The notes under the pieces: model-generated
The model's database searches: none
Told to the model about the DNA's origin: nothing
What the model saw: the letters and a program-made list of their open reading frames with translations, nothing else
Translations under genes and position numbers: made by a program
Origin: an uncultured Rhizobiaceae group bacterium
Lineage (GTDB): Bacteria > Pseudomonadota > Alphaproteobacteria > Rhizobiales > Rhizobiaceae
NCBI GenBank assembly: GCA_937930845.1
Contig: CALHBJ010000007.1
Coordinates: 186,001-250,000, forward strand
Direction of reading: 5' to 3'
DNA length: 64,000 nucleotides
Part shown: positions 30,087-40,067 of the stretch, one piece after another
Numbering within the stretch: the stretch's first letter is position 1
How the letters are laid out: every line of letters begins with the position of its first letter

Positions 30087-30590
30087 TTATGCCCCTGTAA
30101 TGGTTTTTTCAAAAATTATGGCGGGGATCCCGGCAAGGCCGCCGCACGCATCGGTTTCACCCACACGCGCATATCCCACACGGGTATAGAACCCCATGGC
30201 AGCATCGTTTCCGGTCAACACGTCCAGCCAGATACGATCCCCTTTGTTCAGTGTGGCTTCCGTGGCTGCTAAAAGCGCGCGCCCGGTGCCACGGCCTCTT
30301 TCCGATTGCGCCACATGCAGCCGGTCCACATACCAGCCATCCTTTGGAAAACTGTAGCAATGCCCAACGACTACACCATCGCGCACCGCAACATGGAACA
30401 AATGGCCTGGATTAGTCGCCTGCTCTTTAAAGAGTACCGAGGAATGGCGACCTTCAATGATTTCGCGGGTAACCGATTCTCCGATCAACGGCGAATAGGT
30501 TGCAATCCAGCTGGTATTCGTAACTTCCCGGGCAGGCTCAATGTCAGTTGGTCCAGCCAATCTGATATCGAGTGGAGGCAGCGCAGACAC
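30087..30590 (-). CDS. GNAT-family N-acetyltransferase
   Basis: 167 residues, cytoplasmic. The acetyl-CoA pyrophosphate-binding motif is HVAQSERGRGTGRALL (Q/R-x-x-G-x-G). WLDVLTGNDAAMGFYTRVGY is the usual C-terminal strand-helix. It starts at ATG 30590, only 4 nt after the gatB stop, and ends 4 nt before the PhyH start, so gatB-GNAT-PhyH look like one transcription unit. The acceptor substrate is not evident. Confidence 0.88.
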   Translation of the reverse strand: MSALPPLDIRLAGPTDIEPAREVTNTSWIATYSPLIGESVTREIIEGRHSSVLFKEQATNPGHLFHVAVRDGVVVGHCYSFPKDGWYVDRLHVAQSERGRGTGRALLAATEATLNKGDRIWLDVLTGNDAAMGFYTRVGYARVGETDACGGLAGIPAIIFEKTITGA

Positions 30591-30594
30591 CAGA

Positions 30595-32088
30595 TCAGCC
30601 TTCGATTTTTTTGCGCAACAGTTCGTTGACGGCCTTCGGATTGGCCTTACCGCCGGTTTCCTTCATCACCTGCCCCACGAACCAGCCAATCATGCTTGGC
30701 TTCTCGCGCGCCTGTTCAACCTTGTCCGGGTTGGCAGAAATGATCGCGTCCACCGCCGCTTCGATAGCGCCAGTATCGGTGACTTGTGCCATGCCGCGTT
30801 CATCAACGATCTTGGCGGGATCACCACCCTCGTTCCAGACAATTTCAAACACATCCTTGGCGATCTTGCCGTTGATTGTGTCAGCCTTGATCAGGTCGAC
30901 AATCGCCCCCAGTTGACCGGCAGAAACCGGACTGTCCTCAATGCCTTTGCCAGCTTTGTTGAGCGCGCCCAACAGGTCATTGATGGTCCAGTTCGCCGCC
31001 ATTTTGGCGTCACGGCCCTCGGCGACCTGTTCGTAATAATCAGCAATTGCCTTATCAGACACCAAAATAGAAGCATCATATTCAGACAGACCTTCGCTGA
31101 TAAAGCGGGCGCGCTTTTCATCCGGCAGTTCGGGCAGTGTCACACGGATCTCTTCGATAAACGCATCATCGAATTCCAACGGCAACAGGTCCGGGTCTGG
31201 GAAATAACGATAGTCATGGGCTTCTTCTTTAGAGCGCATGGACCGCGTTTCGCCTTTGACCGCGTCGAACAGACGGGTTTCCTGATCGATCTTGCCACCG
31301 TCTTCGAGAATATCGATCTGGCGCCTGGCTTCATATTCAATCGCCTGGCCCATGAAGCGGATCGAATTGACGTTCTTGATCTCGCAACGTGTGCCAAATT
31401 CACCGCCGGGTTTGCGTACGGACACGTTCACATCGGCGCGCATCGATCCCTGATCCATATTGCCATCACACGTGCCCAGATAGCGCACAATGGAGCGCAG
31501 TTTGTTGACATAGGCCTTGGCCTCGTCAATCGAACGAATATCCGGTTTAGAGACGATTTCCATCAGCGCCACACCAGACCGGTTTAGGTCCACAAAACTC
31601 ATGGTCGGGTGCTGATCATGCATCGACTTACCCGCATCCTGTTCCAGATGCAGCCTCTCAATGCCGATATCGACACTTTCAAAATTGCCTTCCTTGTCCG
31701 GGCCCACTTGAATGGCAATTTCGCCCTCACCCACAATCGGGTGATACAATTGAGAAATCTGATAGCCCTGGGGCAAGTCAGGATAAAAATAGTTTTTGCG
31801 GTCAAAAACCGATCGCTTGTTGATTTGCGCATTCAGACCAAGACCGGTGCGCACGGCCTGACGCACACATTCTTCGTTGATCACCGGCAACATGCCCGGC
31901 ATTGCCGCATCAACCAGCGAAACATTGGCATTTTGCTCTTTGCCAAATTCCGTTGACGCGCCGGAAAACAACTTGGCGTTGGAGGTAATCTGGGCATGAA
32001 CTTCCAGCCCGATGACCAGTTCCCAGTCATGGTCTTCGCCGGGAAAGAAGTTTTTGGGATTGGGTGTACGCACGTCCACGAGGGTCAT
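30595..32088 (-). CDS. gatB: Asp/Glu-tRNA amidotransferase subunit B
   Basis: About 497 residues. It forms the GatCAB complex that converts misacylated Glu-tRNA(Gln) (and Asp-tRNA(Asn)) to the amide forms. Family markers are [50 protein letters not shown], and the C-terminal tRNA-binding tail ending with [19 protein letters not shown] 32088 ([10 protein letters not shown]) is preferred over a TTG at 32103. gatA and gatC lie 2.5-4.3 kb away on the same strand, separated by a dehydrogenase and a cyclase gene. Confidence 0.97.
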   Translation of the reverse strand: MTLVDVRTPNPKNFFPGEDHDWELVIGLEVHAQITSNAKLFSGASTEFGKEQNANVSLVDAAMPGMLPVINEECVRQAVRTGLGLNAQINKRSVFDRKNYFYPDLPQGYQISQLYHPIVGEGEIAIQVGPDKEGNFESVDIGIERLHLEQDAGKSMHDQHPTMSFVDLNRSGVALMEIVSKPDIRSIDEAKAYVNKLRSIVRYLGTCDGNMDQGSMRADVNVSVRKPGGEFGTRCEIKNVNSIRFMGQAIEYEARRQIDILEDGGKIDQETRLFDAVKGETRSMRSKEEAHDYRYFPDPDLLPLEFDDAFIEEIRVTLPELPDEKRARFISEGLSEYDASILVSDKAIADYYEQVAEGRDAKMAANWTINDLLGALNKAGKGIEDSPVSAGQLGAIVDLIKADTINGKIAKDVFEIVWNEGGDPAKIVDERGMAQVTDTGAIEAAVDAIISANPDKVEQAREKPSMIGWFVGQVMKETGGKANPKAVNELLRKKIEG

Positions 32089-32264
32089 TTGGCAAACCTG
32101 CAAATCAGGAGAATAAAGCTTGATGATTGGCTAAATCAATTCGCTGCCGGATACAAGAATAACAGTCCTTTACCCGCAGTTGTGACCGCAGGCTTGCACA
32201 GGGTTTCAACCTGTGATTCTCTTGAACCGGGTCGTCGCCCTGACACCTGGTCGCCCAAGGGGTG

Positions 32265-32308
32265 GCGGAAGTCAGAGCTTCCCGCTTCGCGCTCTTTAAA
32301 GGAGGTGA
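32265..32308 (+). promoter_or_regulatory. Structured leader with extended Shine-Dalgarno before the dehydrogenase gene
   Basis: Two overlapping, mutually exclusive hairpins can form: GCGGAAG/CTT(C)CCGC at 32265-32285, and AGAGC/GCTCT at 32274-32295. Just after them AAAGGAGGTGA (32298-32308) matches 11 bases of the usual alphaproteobacterial anti-Shine-Dalgarno, 6 nt before the ATG. It looks like a translational control element, but I cannot assign it to a named class. Confidence 0.45.
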
Positions 32309-32314
32309 GACCCC

Positions 32315-33220
32315 ATGACCCAAAAAACTCCCAAAACCATCGGCATTCTTGGCATCGGCAATATGGGATCCGGCATCGCGCTGAACCTGATCAAACACGG
32401 ATTTGAGGTCATCGGCCACGATCCAGACCCAATACGCGCCAAGGCGTTGACCCAGATGGGCGGGCACCATTTCGACCATCCAAGCCAGGTCGGCGAAAAG
32501 GCCGACACGGTCTTCATCATGGTCATGCGGGCCAGCGAGGCCGAACAGGCATTGTTTGGCGAAGATGGCCTGTGCAAAACGCTTGCCGCTGGTTCAACGG
32601 TGATCATCACCGCCACGTTCCACCCACCGGAAGTTGTGTCGATTGCCCAAAAACTGTCAGCCCAGGGCATGTATGTCGTCGATAGTCCCGTATCGGGCGG
32701 CTATCCCGGTGCCCAGGGCGGGACACTCACCCTCATGCCTGCAGCGCCCGATGGTGTGCTGAAGACGATCTCACCGGTGCTGGATGCCATATCGGCCACC
32801 ATTCACCATGTGGGCCAGGAAGCCGGCATGGGCCAAACCGTAAAGGCATGTCTGCAAAGCCTGTTGGGGTCTATTTTCTCAGCAACATTTGAAGCGACAG
32901 TGCTGGCAGCGAAGGCCGGGGTTGATGCCCATACTATTCACAAAGTCTTTTCAACTTCCAGCGGTGGCTCGCCACTGGTCTCCGGCGCACTGGAAAAAAT
33001 CATTGATGGAGAATTTGAAGGGGGCGGCAGCCATATCGCCACCATGTACAAAGACCTGACAATTTCAACGGATATGGCGCGCGCCCTTGGCGTCCCGCTG
33101 TTCACCGCATCCATGGCCATGCAATTGTTCCAGGCCGGCATGACCCGCCACCCCGATGGGGACAATTGGGTCATCACCCGCATTTTGGAGGACGTGGCCG
33201 GGGCACAATTGCGCAAATAG
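32315..33220 (+). CDS. 3-hydroxyisobutyrate dehydrogenase-family NAD(P)-dependent oxidoreductase
   Basis: 301 residues, a cytoplasmic beta-hydroxyacid dehydrogenase. The Rossmann motif is IGILGIGNMGSGIALNLIK, the substrate-binding loop DSPVSGGYPGAQGGTLTLM, and the catalytic Lys lies in MGQTVKACLQSLLGS, where the usual K-x-x-N-N has Gln in place of the first Asn. The C-terminal helix bundle (SHIATMYKDLTISTDMARAL) is typical. It may act on 3-hydroxyisobutyrate, tartronate semialdehyde or threonate; the loop resembles L-threonate-type dehydrogenases, but I would not fix the substrate. A very strong ribosome-binding site and possible leader precede it. Confidence 0.85.
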   Translation: MTQKTPKTIGILGIGNMGSGIALNLIKHGFEVIGHDPDPIRAKALTQMGGHHFDHPSQVGEKADTVFIMVMRASEAEQALFGEDGLCKTLAAGSTVIITATFHPPEVVSIAQKLSAQGMYVVDSPVSGGYPGAQGGTLTLMPAAPDGVLKTISPVLDAISATIHHVGQEAGMGQTVKACLQSLLGSIFSATFEATVLAAKAGVDAHTIHKVFSTSSGGSPLVSGALEKIIDGEFEGGGSHIATMYKDLTISTDMARALGVPLFTASMAMQLFQAGMTRHPDGDNWVITRILEDVAGAQLRK

Positions 33221-33237
33221 GCGGCGTGCCCGGCCAA

Positions 33238-34425
33238 TCAGGCCACAGAGTCGAGCGGCATGACTTCGTCTTCATTTGTCGTTTTCGACACTGTCACCCG
33301 ATTGCGTCCCGACCGCTTTGATTCAAACAACGCCATGTCCGCACGCCGGTACAATTGGTTGTAATCTTCACCGTCGAGAATTTCGGCAACGCCGAGGCTG
33401 ATGGTGACCTGGCGGTCGCCCAATTGATCAACCATCATGGAGGCGACAGCAGCACGCATTTCTTCGGCAAGAAGACGCCCGCCGCGGATGTCGGTATTCC
33501 AAAGCAAAATCGCAAACTCTTCACCGCCCAGACGGCCGGTTGTATCGCTCACACGGCGGCGTTCGGTGAACAACTGACCAATCTGCGAAATAACCGCATC
33601 GCCGACCGGGTGGCCAAATTCGTCATTAATGGCTTTGAAATTATCAATATCTGCAATGACCATTGCGATGGGCAAGGACGTGCGCGCACGTTTGCCCACT
33701 GTATCCACGGCCCGTTGTTCATAGACACGTCTGTTGAACATGCCGGTTAGATGATCGGTATTGGCCAGATCCGTAATTTGCCGGATGAGATCACTTGCGC
33801 ACATGGCAATCAGCGACAGCGCCAGCACGACACTTGAAAACGCTGTCAAAAAATTCACCGCCAACCAGTGGACCGAAGAACGATAATTCTCATCCGTGAT
33901 CGGACCAAAAGCTGTTGTCGTGATGGCTGGCGTTGCGATGAACTGAACGGAAATGAGTGCAAGAACCCAAAACAGAAGTTTTTCCACGCCGTTCATTTTA
34001 CTGCGCGGATAGAGCCGCAGCGCACCAATGGCAAACAACACGCCCAATGTGGCATTGGCCGTGAAAATTCGCGAATTCATGAATTCCATGGTCAACGCAA
34101 GATAGCAGGTCAAAGCCGTACCCAGCGTACCAGTCACGATGAGGGGAACGATTCCACCTTTGATACCCGCGCGGGCATACAGCCCACCAAGAATGGACGT
34201 TGTTGACGCCACATAAAGAAAGCCAATAAAGGTGAGATTGAATGCCGAAAGTCTGTCGAGCAGGAAATGCGCAGCCACATAGCCGTTTGCAAGCCCGCCA
34301 AAGGCCAGGGCGATGCAAAGAATATGCTTCTTCTCACGTTGCTTTGTCCAAAAGACAAGAAACGTAAGTGCAAAGATATTTCCAACGATTGGGTTCAACA
34401 ACCCAAGTAGTCTGCTCTCGTCCAT
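33238..34425 (-). CDS. Diguanylate cyclase with membrane N-terminus
   Basis: About 395 residues. Residues 1 to about 215 hold seven or so hydrophobic segments (LNPIVGNIFALTFLVFW, SVVLALSLIAMCAS). The GGDEF domain follows: DHLTGMFNRRVYEQR, MVIADIDNFKAINDEFGH, the active site GRLGGEEFAILLW, and the product-inhibition I-site R-x-x-D five residues before GGEEF (RVSD-TTGRL). It should therefore make c-di-GMP under feedback control. ATG 34425 is chosen; TTG 34443 is possible. No other c-di-GMP enzyme is in the window; the giant adhesins are plausible downstream targets (inference). Confidence 0.9.
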   Translation of the reverse strand: MDESRLLGLLNPIVGNIFALTFLVFWTKQREKKHILCIALAFGGLANGYVAAHFLLDRLSAFNLTFIGFLYVASTTSILGGLYARAGIKGGIVPLIVTGTLGTALTCYLALTMEFMNSRIFTANATLGVLFAIGALRLYPRSKMNGVEKLLFWVLALISVQFIATPAITTTAFGPITDENYRSSVHWLAVNFLTAFSSVVLALSLIAMCASDLIRQITDLANTDHLTGMFNRRVYEQRAVDTVGKRARTSLPIAMVIADIDNFKAINDEFGHPVGDAVISQIGQLFTERRRVSDTTGRLGGEEFAILLWNTDIRGGRLLAEEMRAAVASMMVDQLGDRQVTISLGVAEILDGEDYNQLYRRADMALFESKRSGRNRVTVSKTTNEDEVMPLDSVA

Positions 34426-34492
34426 TCCACCACCTTTCCCCAACTCCTTGGCACCAATACTAGCAAAGGAATCTGATGGAACGGCTAAGCGG

Positions 34493-34533
34493 GTTAACTG
34501 AATTTATTCGGTTGATGCAACTATTCGTTAACT
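34493..34533. promoter_or_regulatory. Repeated GTTAACT upstream of the cyclase gene
   Basis: GTTAACT occurs at 34493-34499 and 34527-34533, 34 bp apart, within 110 bp of the cyclase start. TTAA-rich sites of this kind are bound by CtrA-type regulators in alphaproteobacteria, but the canonical TTAA-N7-TTAA spacing is only approximated (TTAACTGAATTTATT), so the assignment is weak. Confidence 0.3.
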
Positions 34534-34568
34534 AAGAACAGGTGCTAATTTATAGCAATTTCAATCAA

Positions 34569-36065
34569 CTAGCCCCACCACTTGATTGGGGAAAACTGAC
34601 CGGCGGCTTGTTCGATAATGGTGCTCGTTTGAAAAAGTGTCTCTTCTTCAAAAGGCCTGCCAATCAGTTGAAGGCCAAGCGGCAATCCGTCTGCCGACAA
34701 CCCGGCCGGCACACTGATACCAGGCAAACCGGCCATGTTTACAGTCACTGTAAAGATGTCGTTGAGATACATTTTCACCGGGTCAGCAGCCATTTCCTTG
34801 TCGCCAATGGCAAAGGCAGCAGATGGCGTGGCCGGGGTGAGAATTGTATCAACGCCTTGAGCAAACACGGCCTCGAAATCCTGCTTGATCAGGGTGCGCA
34901 CCTTTTGTGCGCGCAGATAATAGGCATCATAATATCCAGCAGACAGCACATATGTGCCGATCATGACACGGCGCTGAACTTCGTCCCCGAAACCTTCGGC
35001 GCGGGTCTTTTCGTACATATCCGTAATGTCCTTGCCGTCCACACGCAGGCCGTAACGAACACCATCATAGCGCGCCAGGTTGGACGAAGCTTCCGCCGGT
35101 GCCACAATGTAATAGGCGGGCAAGGCATATTTTGTGTGGGGCAGTGAAATATCAACGATCTCGGCTCCGGCATCTTTCAGCCAGGCAATGCCTTGTTGCC
35201 ACAAATCTTCAATTTCGCCGGGCATGCCATCCATACGATATTCCCGCGGGATACCAATCTTCATGCCTTTGATGGATTTTCCAAGTGAGGCTTCGTAGTT
35301 CGGCACCGGCAAATCCGAACAGGTCGTATCCTTTGGATCGGAAGACGCCATGGACTGCAACATGATCGCTGCATCGCGCACATCGCGGGTGATGGGTCCG
35401 GCTTGATCGAGGGATGAAGCAAACGCCACAATCCCCCAGCGCGAACAGCGGCCATAGGTGGGCTTAATGCCAACCGTGCCGGTGAAGGCCGCTGGCTGGC
35501 GTATGGAGCCGCCCGTATCGGTGGCCGTGGCACCGGCACACAGATGCGCTGCCACAGCACTTGCTGACCCGCCAGACGAGCCACCGGGAACAAGATCAAC
35601 ACTTTCCAACGGCGACCCCTGTGACGCGCGCCAGGGATTTTTGACAGCACCATAATAGCTGGTTTCGTTGGACGACCCCATGGCGAACTCATCCATGTTG
35701 AGTTTGCCCAGCATGACCGCCCCATCGTTGCGCAGGTTCTGGGATACGGTGGATTCGTAACGCGGCTTGAAATTGTCGAGAATGTGGGAACATGCCTGTG
35801 TGTGGACACCTTCCGTACCAAACAGGTCTTTAATGCCCAATGGAATGCCTTCCAGCGCGCCACCATCACCTGATGCCAGTTTGGCATCAGACTGAGCCGC
35901 ACGGTCACGGGCGATATCGGCGGTCACTTCAACATAGGCATTGAGATCGCCATTTGCGGCCTCAATTGCTCCCAGATAAGCATCGGTCAGTTCCACACTG
36001 GTGAATTCGCGGGCGCGCAGCTTTTCCCGGGCCTGGGCAATAGTGAGTGCGGTAAGGTCTGTCAT
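34569..36065 (-). CDS. gatA: Asp/Glu-tRNA amidotransferase subunit A
   Basis: 498 residues, the amidase subunit of GatCAB that releases ammonia from glutamine. The Ser-cisSer-Lys triad is visible: Lys in [14 protein letters not shown], cis-Ser in [14 protein letters not shown], and the nucleophile Ser in [15 protein letters not shown]. The C-terminus has the usual [20 protein letters not shown]. It follows gatC on the minus strand (56-nt gap), so gatC-gatA form an operon. Confidence 0.97.
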   Translation of the reverse strand: MTDLTALTIAQAREKLRAREFTSVELTDAYLGAIEAANGDLNAYVEVTADIARDRAAQSDAKLASGDGGALEGIPLGIKDLFGTEGVHTQACSHILDNFKPRYESTVSQNLRNDGAVMLGKLNMDEFAMGSSNETSYYGAVKNPWRASQGSPLESVDLVPGGSSGGSASAVAAHLCAGATATDTGGSIRQPAAFTGTVGIKPTYGRCSRWGIVAFASSLDQAGPITRDVRDAAIMLQSMASSDPKDTTCSDLPVPNYEASLGKSIKGMKIGIPREYRMDGMPGEIEDLWQQGIAWLKDAGAEIVDISLPHTKYALPAYYIVAPAEASSNLARYDGVRYGLRVDGKDITDMYEKTRAEGFGDEVQRRVMIGTYVLSAGYYDAYYLRAQKVRTLIKQDFEAVFAQGVDTILTPATPSAAFAIGDKEMAADPVKMYLNDIFTVTVNMAGLPGISVPAGLSADGLPLGLQLIGRPFEEETLFQTSTIIEQAAGQFSPIKWWG

Positions 36066-36121
36066 GGCAGTACTTCTGTTCTGGTAATTCGGCGATGAGG
36101 AAAAGTGAGGTCGACTGGCGA

Positions 36122-36409
36122 CTATTCGACCACTTTCGGCACCATGAAAAAATGATCTTCGGAAATCGGGGCGTTGGCCGTGACATCGGCGGGAATATCG
36201 CCATCATTGACCACATCCGCACGTTTGCGCATTTCCATATCCACAACGGAGGTCATGGGTTCAACGCCCTCCACATCCACCTGGGACAATTGTTCAACAA
36301 ATCCCAAAATGGTGTTGAGTTCTTCGCGCATGCTTTCTGCGCGTTCATCAGAAATGGCGATGCGAGCAAGCTGGGCTACACGTTTAACGGTCGCGGTGTC
36401 GACAGACAT
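36122..36409 (-). CDS. gatC: Asp/Glu-tRNA amidotransferase subunit C
   Basis: 95 residues, the small subunit that wraps around GatA and stabilises the complex. The sequence [20 protein letters not shown] with [20 protein letters not shown] and the C-terminal [10 protein letters not shown] is the family pattern. ATG 36409 gives the normal family length; an upstream in-frame start at 36481 would add 24 unconserved residues. Confidence 0.95.
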   Translation of the reverse strand: MSVDTATVKRVAQLARIAISDERAESMREELNTILGFVEQLSQVDVEGVEPMTSVVDMEMRKRADVVNDGDIPADVTANAPISEDHFFMVPKVVE

Positions 36410-36511
36410 GAATTTCGATCCGGCTGGGTGTTGGGAGTTCGTGCCCGCTGTATAGGTCCATCCCAGCGCGCAGGCAATCACCCAACACGGGCTGGCAGCT
36501 TAATTTCAAAG

Positions 36512-37213
36512 CTAAACGGTCAAACTGTCACCGGGTTTGCACACATTCACCGCCTTTGCGTTGTCCATGGCCGCCTCAAATGTATCTGCCGACTGATCAA
36601 TGAGAGGAAATGTGCCAAAGTGGCAGGGAATGATTGTATCGAAATTGAAAAACCGTTTGCACGCCAACGCCGCAACCGCGCCACCCATGGTGAAACGGTC
36701 GCCGATGGGCACAATCCCGATACTGGGGGCATGCAATTCCTCAATCAGCGCCATGTCCCCAAATATATCCGTATCCCCCATGTGATAGACCGATTTTTCC
36801 CCTTCGAAATGGAAAACAAGGCCATTGGGCATGCCAAGACTATGCACAACACCATTGTCGTCCATTTTTGCAGATGAATGAAAAGCCTGAACCCAGGTCA
36901 TCGCAAAACCATCATGATGCACCGTGCCGCCGGTATTGCCCATGTCGAGATTTTCCACACCCTGCCGGCCCAGCCAGTCGCACAGATCAGCATTGGCAAT
37001 CACGGTGGCACCCGTTTGCGACGCCAGTGACACGGTGTCGCCGATATGGTCTCCATGCCCATGGGTCAGAGCGATGTGGGTTAAGCCTTCCATTGCCCCT
37101 GCCCGCCATTCTTCCTTAAAGGTTGGATTGCCGGTAAAAAACGGATCGATCAATATGCGCGCTTTTTCCGTTTCCACACGAAACGCCGAATGGCCGTACC
37201 AGGTGATTTTCAT
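36512..37213 (-). CDS. UPF0173-family metal-dependent hydrolase
   Basis: 233 residues with the metallo-beta-lactamase fold: [14 protein letters not shown] at the start, the metal site [11 protein letters not shown], a second site with [11 protein letters not shown], and [10 protein letters not shown] near the end. These match the UPF0173 (YtkL-like) family, cytoplasmic hydrolases whose natural substrate is unknown. ATG 37213 has AAGGA about 10 nt upstream. It lies ahead of gatC on the same strand, and ruvX is divergent on the other side. Confidence 0.92.
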   Translation of the reverse strand: MKITWYGHSAFRVETEKARILIDPFFTGNPTFKEEWRAGAMEGLTHIALTHGHGDHIGDTVSLASQTGATVIANADLCDWLGRQGVENLDMGNTGGTVHHDGFAMTWVQAFHSSAKMDDNGVVHSLGMPNGLVFHFEGEKSVYHMGDTDIFGDMALIEELHAPSIGIVPIGDRFTMGGAVAALACKRFFNFDTIIPCHFGTFPLIDQSADTFEAAMDNAKAVNVCKPGDSLTV

Positions 37214-37370
37214 ATTCGTTCGATCCTTCGGTTGCGCAAATAAAGCTTTGGGCGCAAAGCTGCGCCATCTCTACATGGTGGTTTATCATCAAAAGGATGA
37301 ACGCCCGCGTCAAGGCCGGTCTGATGATCCAACAGGCGGCCAAACAGATTGATATTTCGAACAGGACCCC

Positions 37371-37844
37371 ATGGCCACAACGGAAGATCTTACACCCCAG
37401 GAATTCTCAGACAGTCTCGGCGGCAGCGGGCGATTGCTTGGCCTTGATTTGGGAACAAAAACCATCGGCCTGGCCATTTGCGACAGCCAATGGTCAATTG
37501 CGTCCCCCGTCAAAACCATTCGGCGCACCAAATTTACAGCCGATGCCACGGAAATGTTGGCCTATGCAGCATCGGAAAATGTGGTGGGGCTGGTTTTGGG
37601 ACTGCCCCTCAACATGGATGGCAGCGAGGGTCCACGGGTACAGGCCACAAGAGCCTTTGCCCGCAATCTGGCAAAAATGCACGATCTGCCTTTGATATTC
37701 TGGGACGAACGGCTTTCAACATTTGCTGCCGACCAAGCCATGCTGGAAGCTGATTTGTCCCGCGCCAAACGCGCCAAGGCCATTGATCAGGTGGCAGCTT
37801 CCATCATCTTGCAAAGCTGTATTGACCGCCTGGCAACGCTGTAA
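37371..37844 (+). CDS. ruvX: RuvX/YqgF-type Holliday junction resolvase
   Basis: 157 residues with the RNase H-like fold: the first acidic site in LLGLDLGTKTIGLAICD, VVGLVLGLPLNMDGSEGPR, and the second acidic cluster FWDERLSTFAADQAM. C-terminal KRAKAIDQVAASIILQSCID completes the family pattern. YqgF proteins are implicated in pre-16S rRNA 5'-end processing and in resolving Holliday junctions. It is divergent from the UPF0173 gene. Confidence 0.93.
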   Translation: MATTEDLTPQEFSDSLGGSGRLLGLDLGTKTIGLAICDSQWSIASPVKTIRRTKFTADATEMLAYAASENVVGLVLGLPLNMDGSEGPRVQATRAFARNLAKMHDLPLIFWDERLSTFAADQAMLEADLSRAKRAKAIDQVAASIILQSCIDRLATL

Positions 37845-37860
37845 CGGGCCAAGGCCTGGC

Positions 37861-38139
37861 CTAACGCACCATTTGGCGCACAGCCGGCACCAATACTGCC
37901 CGTTTCTTATAAGCGATGATCAAAGCAACGATGCCGCAATCAAACGCGAGGGTGCGGGCCAAAAGGCCGGGCAACAGGTCTGCATCAATACCTAAAATCG
38001 TGGCATAGATATCAAACACACGGTCATGGGTCTCGCGGGAAAACACAGTGGTGCCAAGATGGATATCATTGGCTGACAGGCCATACCAAAGCCCCAGAAA
38101 AGCGATCGGGGTTAGCCATAAAATCAGGAAAGTCCGCAT
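37861..38139 (-). CDS. Small membrane protein, DUF6105-like
   Basis: 92 residues with two membrane segments: FLILWLTPIAFLGLWYGLS near the N-terminus and AFDCGIVALIIAYK near the C-terminus, joined by FSRETHDRVFDIYATILGI. The pattern resembles DUF6105 proteins common in Rhizobiales, of unknown function; that match is from memory. ATG 38139 is chosen because the longer frame from 38220 adds polar sequence ahead of the first helix. It converges with ruvX, 16 nt apart. Confidence 0.7.
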   Translation of the reverse strand: MRTFLILWLTPIAFLGLWYGLSANDIHLGTTVFSRETHDRVFDIYATILGIDADLLPGLLARTLAFDCGIVALIIAYKKRAVLVPAVRQMVR

Positions 38140-38260
38140 GTTTTTCCACTCATGTATTTGTTCCCCGTTTCCCGCCCCTTCACACTGCCTGCCATGCAAT
38201 CGCTTCGCAATGTAAAGCAATTGTTAAGGTTAATTTTCAGACAACAGCGTCTGGGGCTGC

Positions 38261-39892
38261 TCAGCTACGAATTACGTAGTCGACAATTCCCCGGGCACTC
38301 GTGCGTGAATCCAGCATTCCATAAGTGTGCCGCCAGGGTCGACCCAGGCGCGTTTCCACGAAGGCATCAGCGATTTCACCGGGCAATGTGCGCTTCATTT
38401 CAGCCGCCGCAGCGGTCAAAGCCAATTGTTCGGTAAACATGCGCGCCGACCCTTCGTCTTCCAGCGCCATTTTCCCGGCCACCCGCAACACGTCGATAGT
38501 CTGATCGGCCTTTCCGCCGAAATCTTCAGCCAGCCGTTCCAGCACAGATTCCATGATGTTTGGTGATTTGCGCATGACGCGCAAAACATCGAGGCACATA
38601 ATATTGCCCGCCCCTTCCCAGATCGCATTCAAGGGCGCTTCGCGATAAAGCCGCGCCATAGGGCCGGATTCCACAAATCCATTGCCCCCAAGACATTCCA
38701 TCGCCTCAACAACCAATGAAGGGGCAAGCTTGCAAACCCAGTATTTCGCCACCGGCGTGATCAATCGGGCAAAACCGCCTTCAACACTGTCCTGGGGTGC
38801 CAGATCAAAGCTGCGCGCCACCCGCAATGCCAGTGCCTGCGCCGCCGCCACATCCAAAGACATGTCCGCCAGAACAGACTGCATGAGCGGTTGATCAATC
38901 AGGAGCTTGCCGAAGGCGCGCCGGTGCCGCGCATGATGAACAGCCTGCGACAATGCCACCCGCATATGCCCGGCAGACGAAACCAGACAATCCAGCCTCG
39001 TCAGCGTGACCATTTCCAAAATCGCATTTATGCCCTTGCCTTCTTCTCCCACCAGCGAACCAAGGGCATCGTGAAAAACCACCTCTGATGACGCATTGGA
39101 ACGATTGCCCAGTTTGTCTTTCAAACGCTGAAACTGAAGCCCGTTATTATTGCCGTCAGGCAGCCTGCGCGGCAACAAAAAGCAGGTTGGTCCTGCGTCC
39201 GTATTCGCAAGAATAAAGAACGCATCGCACATTGGGGCAGACAGGAACCATTTTTGCCCATTAATGCGCCACATACCGTCTGCGCCGCCCACATTGGTCC
39301 GGGTCGCCACCGATTTATTGGTCCGCACGTCAGAACCGCCTTCCCGCTCGGTCATGCCCATGCCGATGGTCAGACCGCTTTTGCTGCCGGGAGACCGTTG
39401 TGAGGAATCATATTTGCGCGACAGAATGCGCCCCGACCAGTCTTTCATCAGTTGCGGTGTGGTCATCAATGCGGCGATACCGGCATTGGTCATGGTGATG
39501 GGGCATGTGTGCCCCGCTTCCAGCCCACACGTCATCATGAAGCGAACTGCCCGGCTCAGGTGCCGGTGGCCCGTTTCATCGGGGATGTCTTCCCAGATGG
39601 ACGAATGCAGCCCCATGGATACGGCCCGGCGCATCAATGCATGGTAGGCTGGATGAAACTCGACCACATCTTCCCGGTCACCGCGAGAATCATGGGTGCG
39701 CAATATGGGAGCATGCTCATTGGCCAGCCGCGCCAGATCCTGCGCCTCCGCTGACGCCACCCATTTGCCATGTTCCGAAAAGCTTTCAACCACCGACGCG
39801 GGCAAATGGCGGGTCAATTGCTGCAACACGCCATCTTCGGCAAATGCATTATGGCCTGCATGGACTGGTGATTGATTACTCATGGGCAACAT
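38261..39892 (-). CDS. Acyl-CoA dehydrogenase family protein, AidB-like
   Basis: 543 residues, a FAD enzyme. The N-terminal extension, GLTIGMGMTEREGGSDVRTN, WFLSAPMCDAFFILANT, AVHHARHRRAFGKLLIDQPL, ECLGGNGFVESGPMARLYRE and APLNAIWEGAGNIMCLDVLR are the AidB subgroup pattern. E. coli AidB is part of the adaptive alkylation response and binds DNA; whether this one does is not visible. ATG 39892 has GAGG 8 nt upstream; ATG 39883 is also possible. It is divergent from pyrB. Confidence 0.88.
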   Translation of the reverse strand: MLPMSNQSPVHAGHNAFAEDGVLQQLTRHLPASVVESFSEHGKWVASAEAQDLARLANEHAPILRTHDSRGDREDVVEFHPAYHALMRRAVSMGLHSSIWEDIPDETGHRHLSRAVRFMMTCGLEAGHTCPITMTNAGIAALMTTPQLMKDWSGRILSRKYDSSQRSPGSKSGLTIGMGMTEREGGSDVRTNKSVATRTNVGGADGMWRINGQKWFLSAPMCDAFFILANTDAGPTCFLLPRRLPDGNNNGLQFQRLKDKLGNRSNASSEVVFHDALGSLVGEEGKGINAILEMVTLTRLDCLVSSAGHMRVALSQAVHHARHRRAFGKLLIDQPLMQSVLADMSLDVAAAQALALRVARSFDLAPQDSVEGGFARLITPVAKYWVCKLAPSLVVEAMECLGGNGFVESGPMARLYREAPLNAIWEGAGNIMCLDVLRVMRKSPNIMESVLERLAEDFGGKADQTIDVLRVAGKMALEDEGSARMFTEQLALTAAAAEMKRTLPGEIADAFVETRLGRPWRHTYGMLDSRTSARGIVDYVIRS

Positions 39893-40067
39893 GTTCCGTA
39901 CCTCTAAACCTTTCCCAGCATGCACTTGAGAACGATTCGAGTCACGGCATTCCTTGTGCGGATCGCTACCGGGGATGCCGCACCATGGGGCTGCGTTTAC
40001 GCTGATCTGTGCAAGGTGTAACCTACCGCTTGCGCCGCTAATCGTTCCGCCCTATTCACCACTTTTA

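Noticed and set aside
32203-32212. GGTTTCAACC palindrome upstream of the dehydrogenase gene
   Set aside because: Ten bases only; expected by chance and far from the start.
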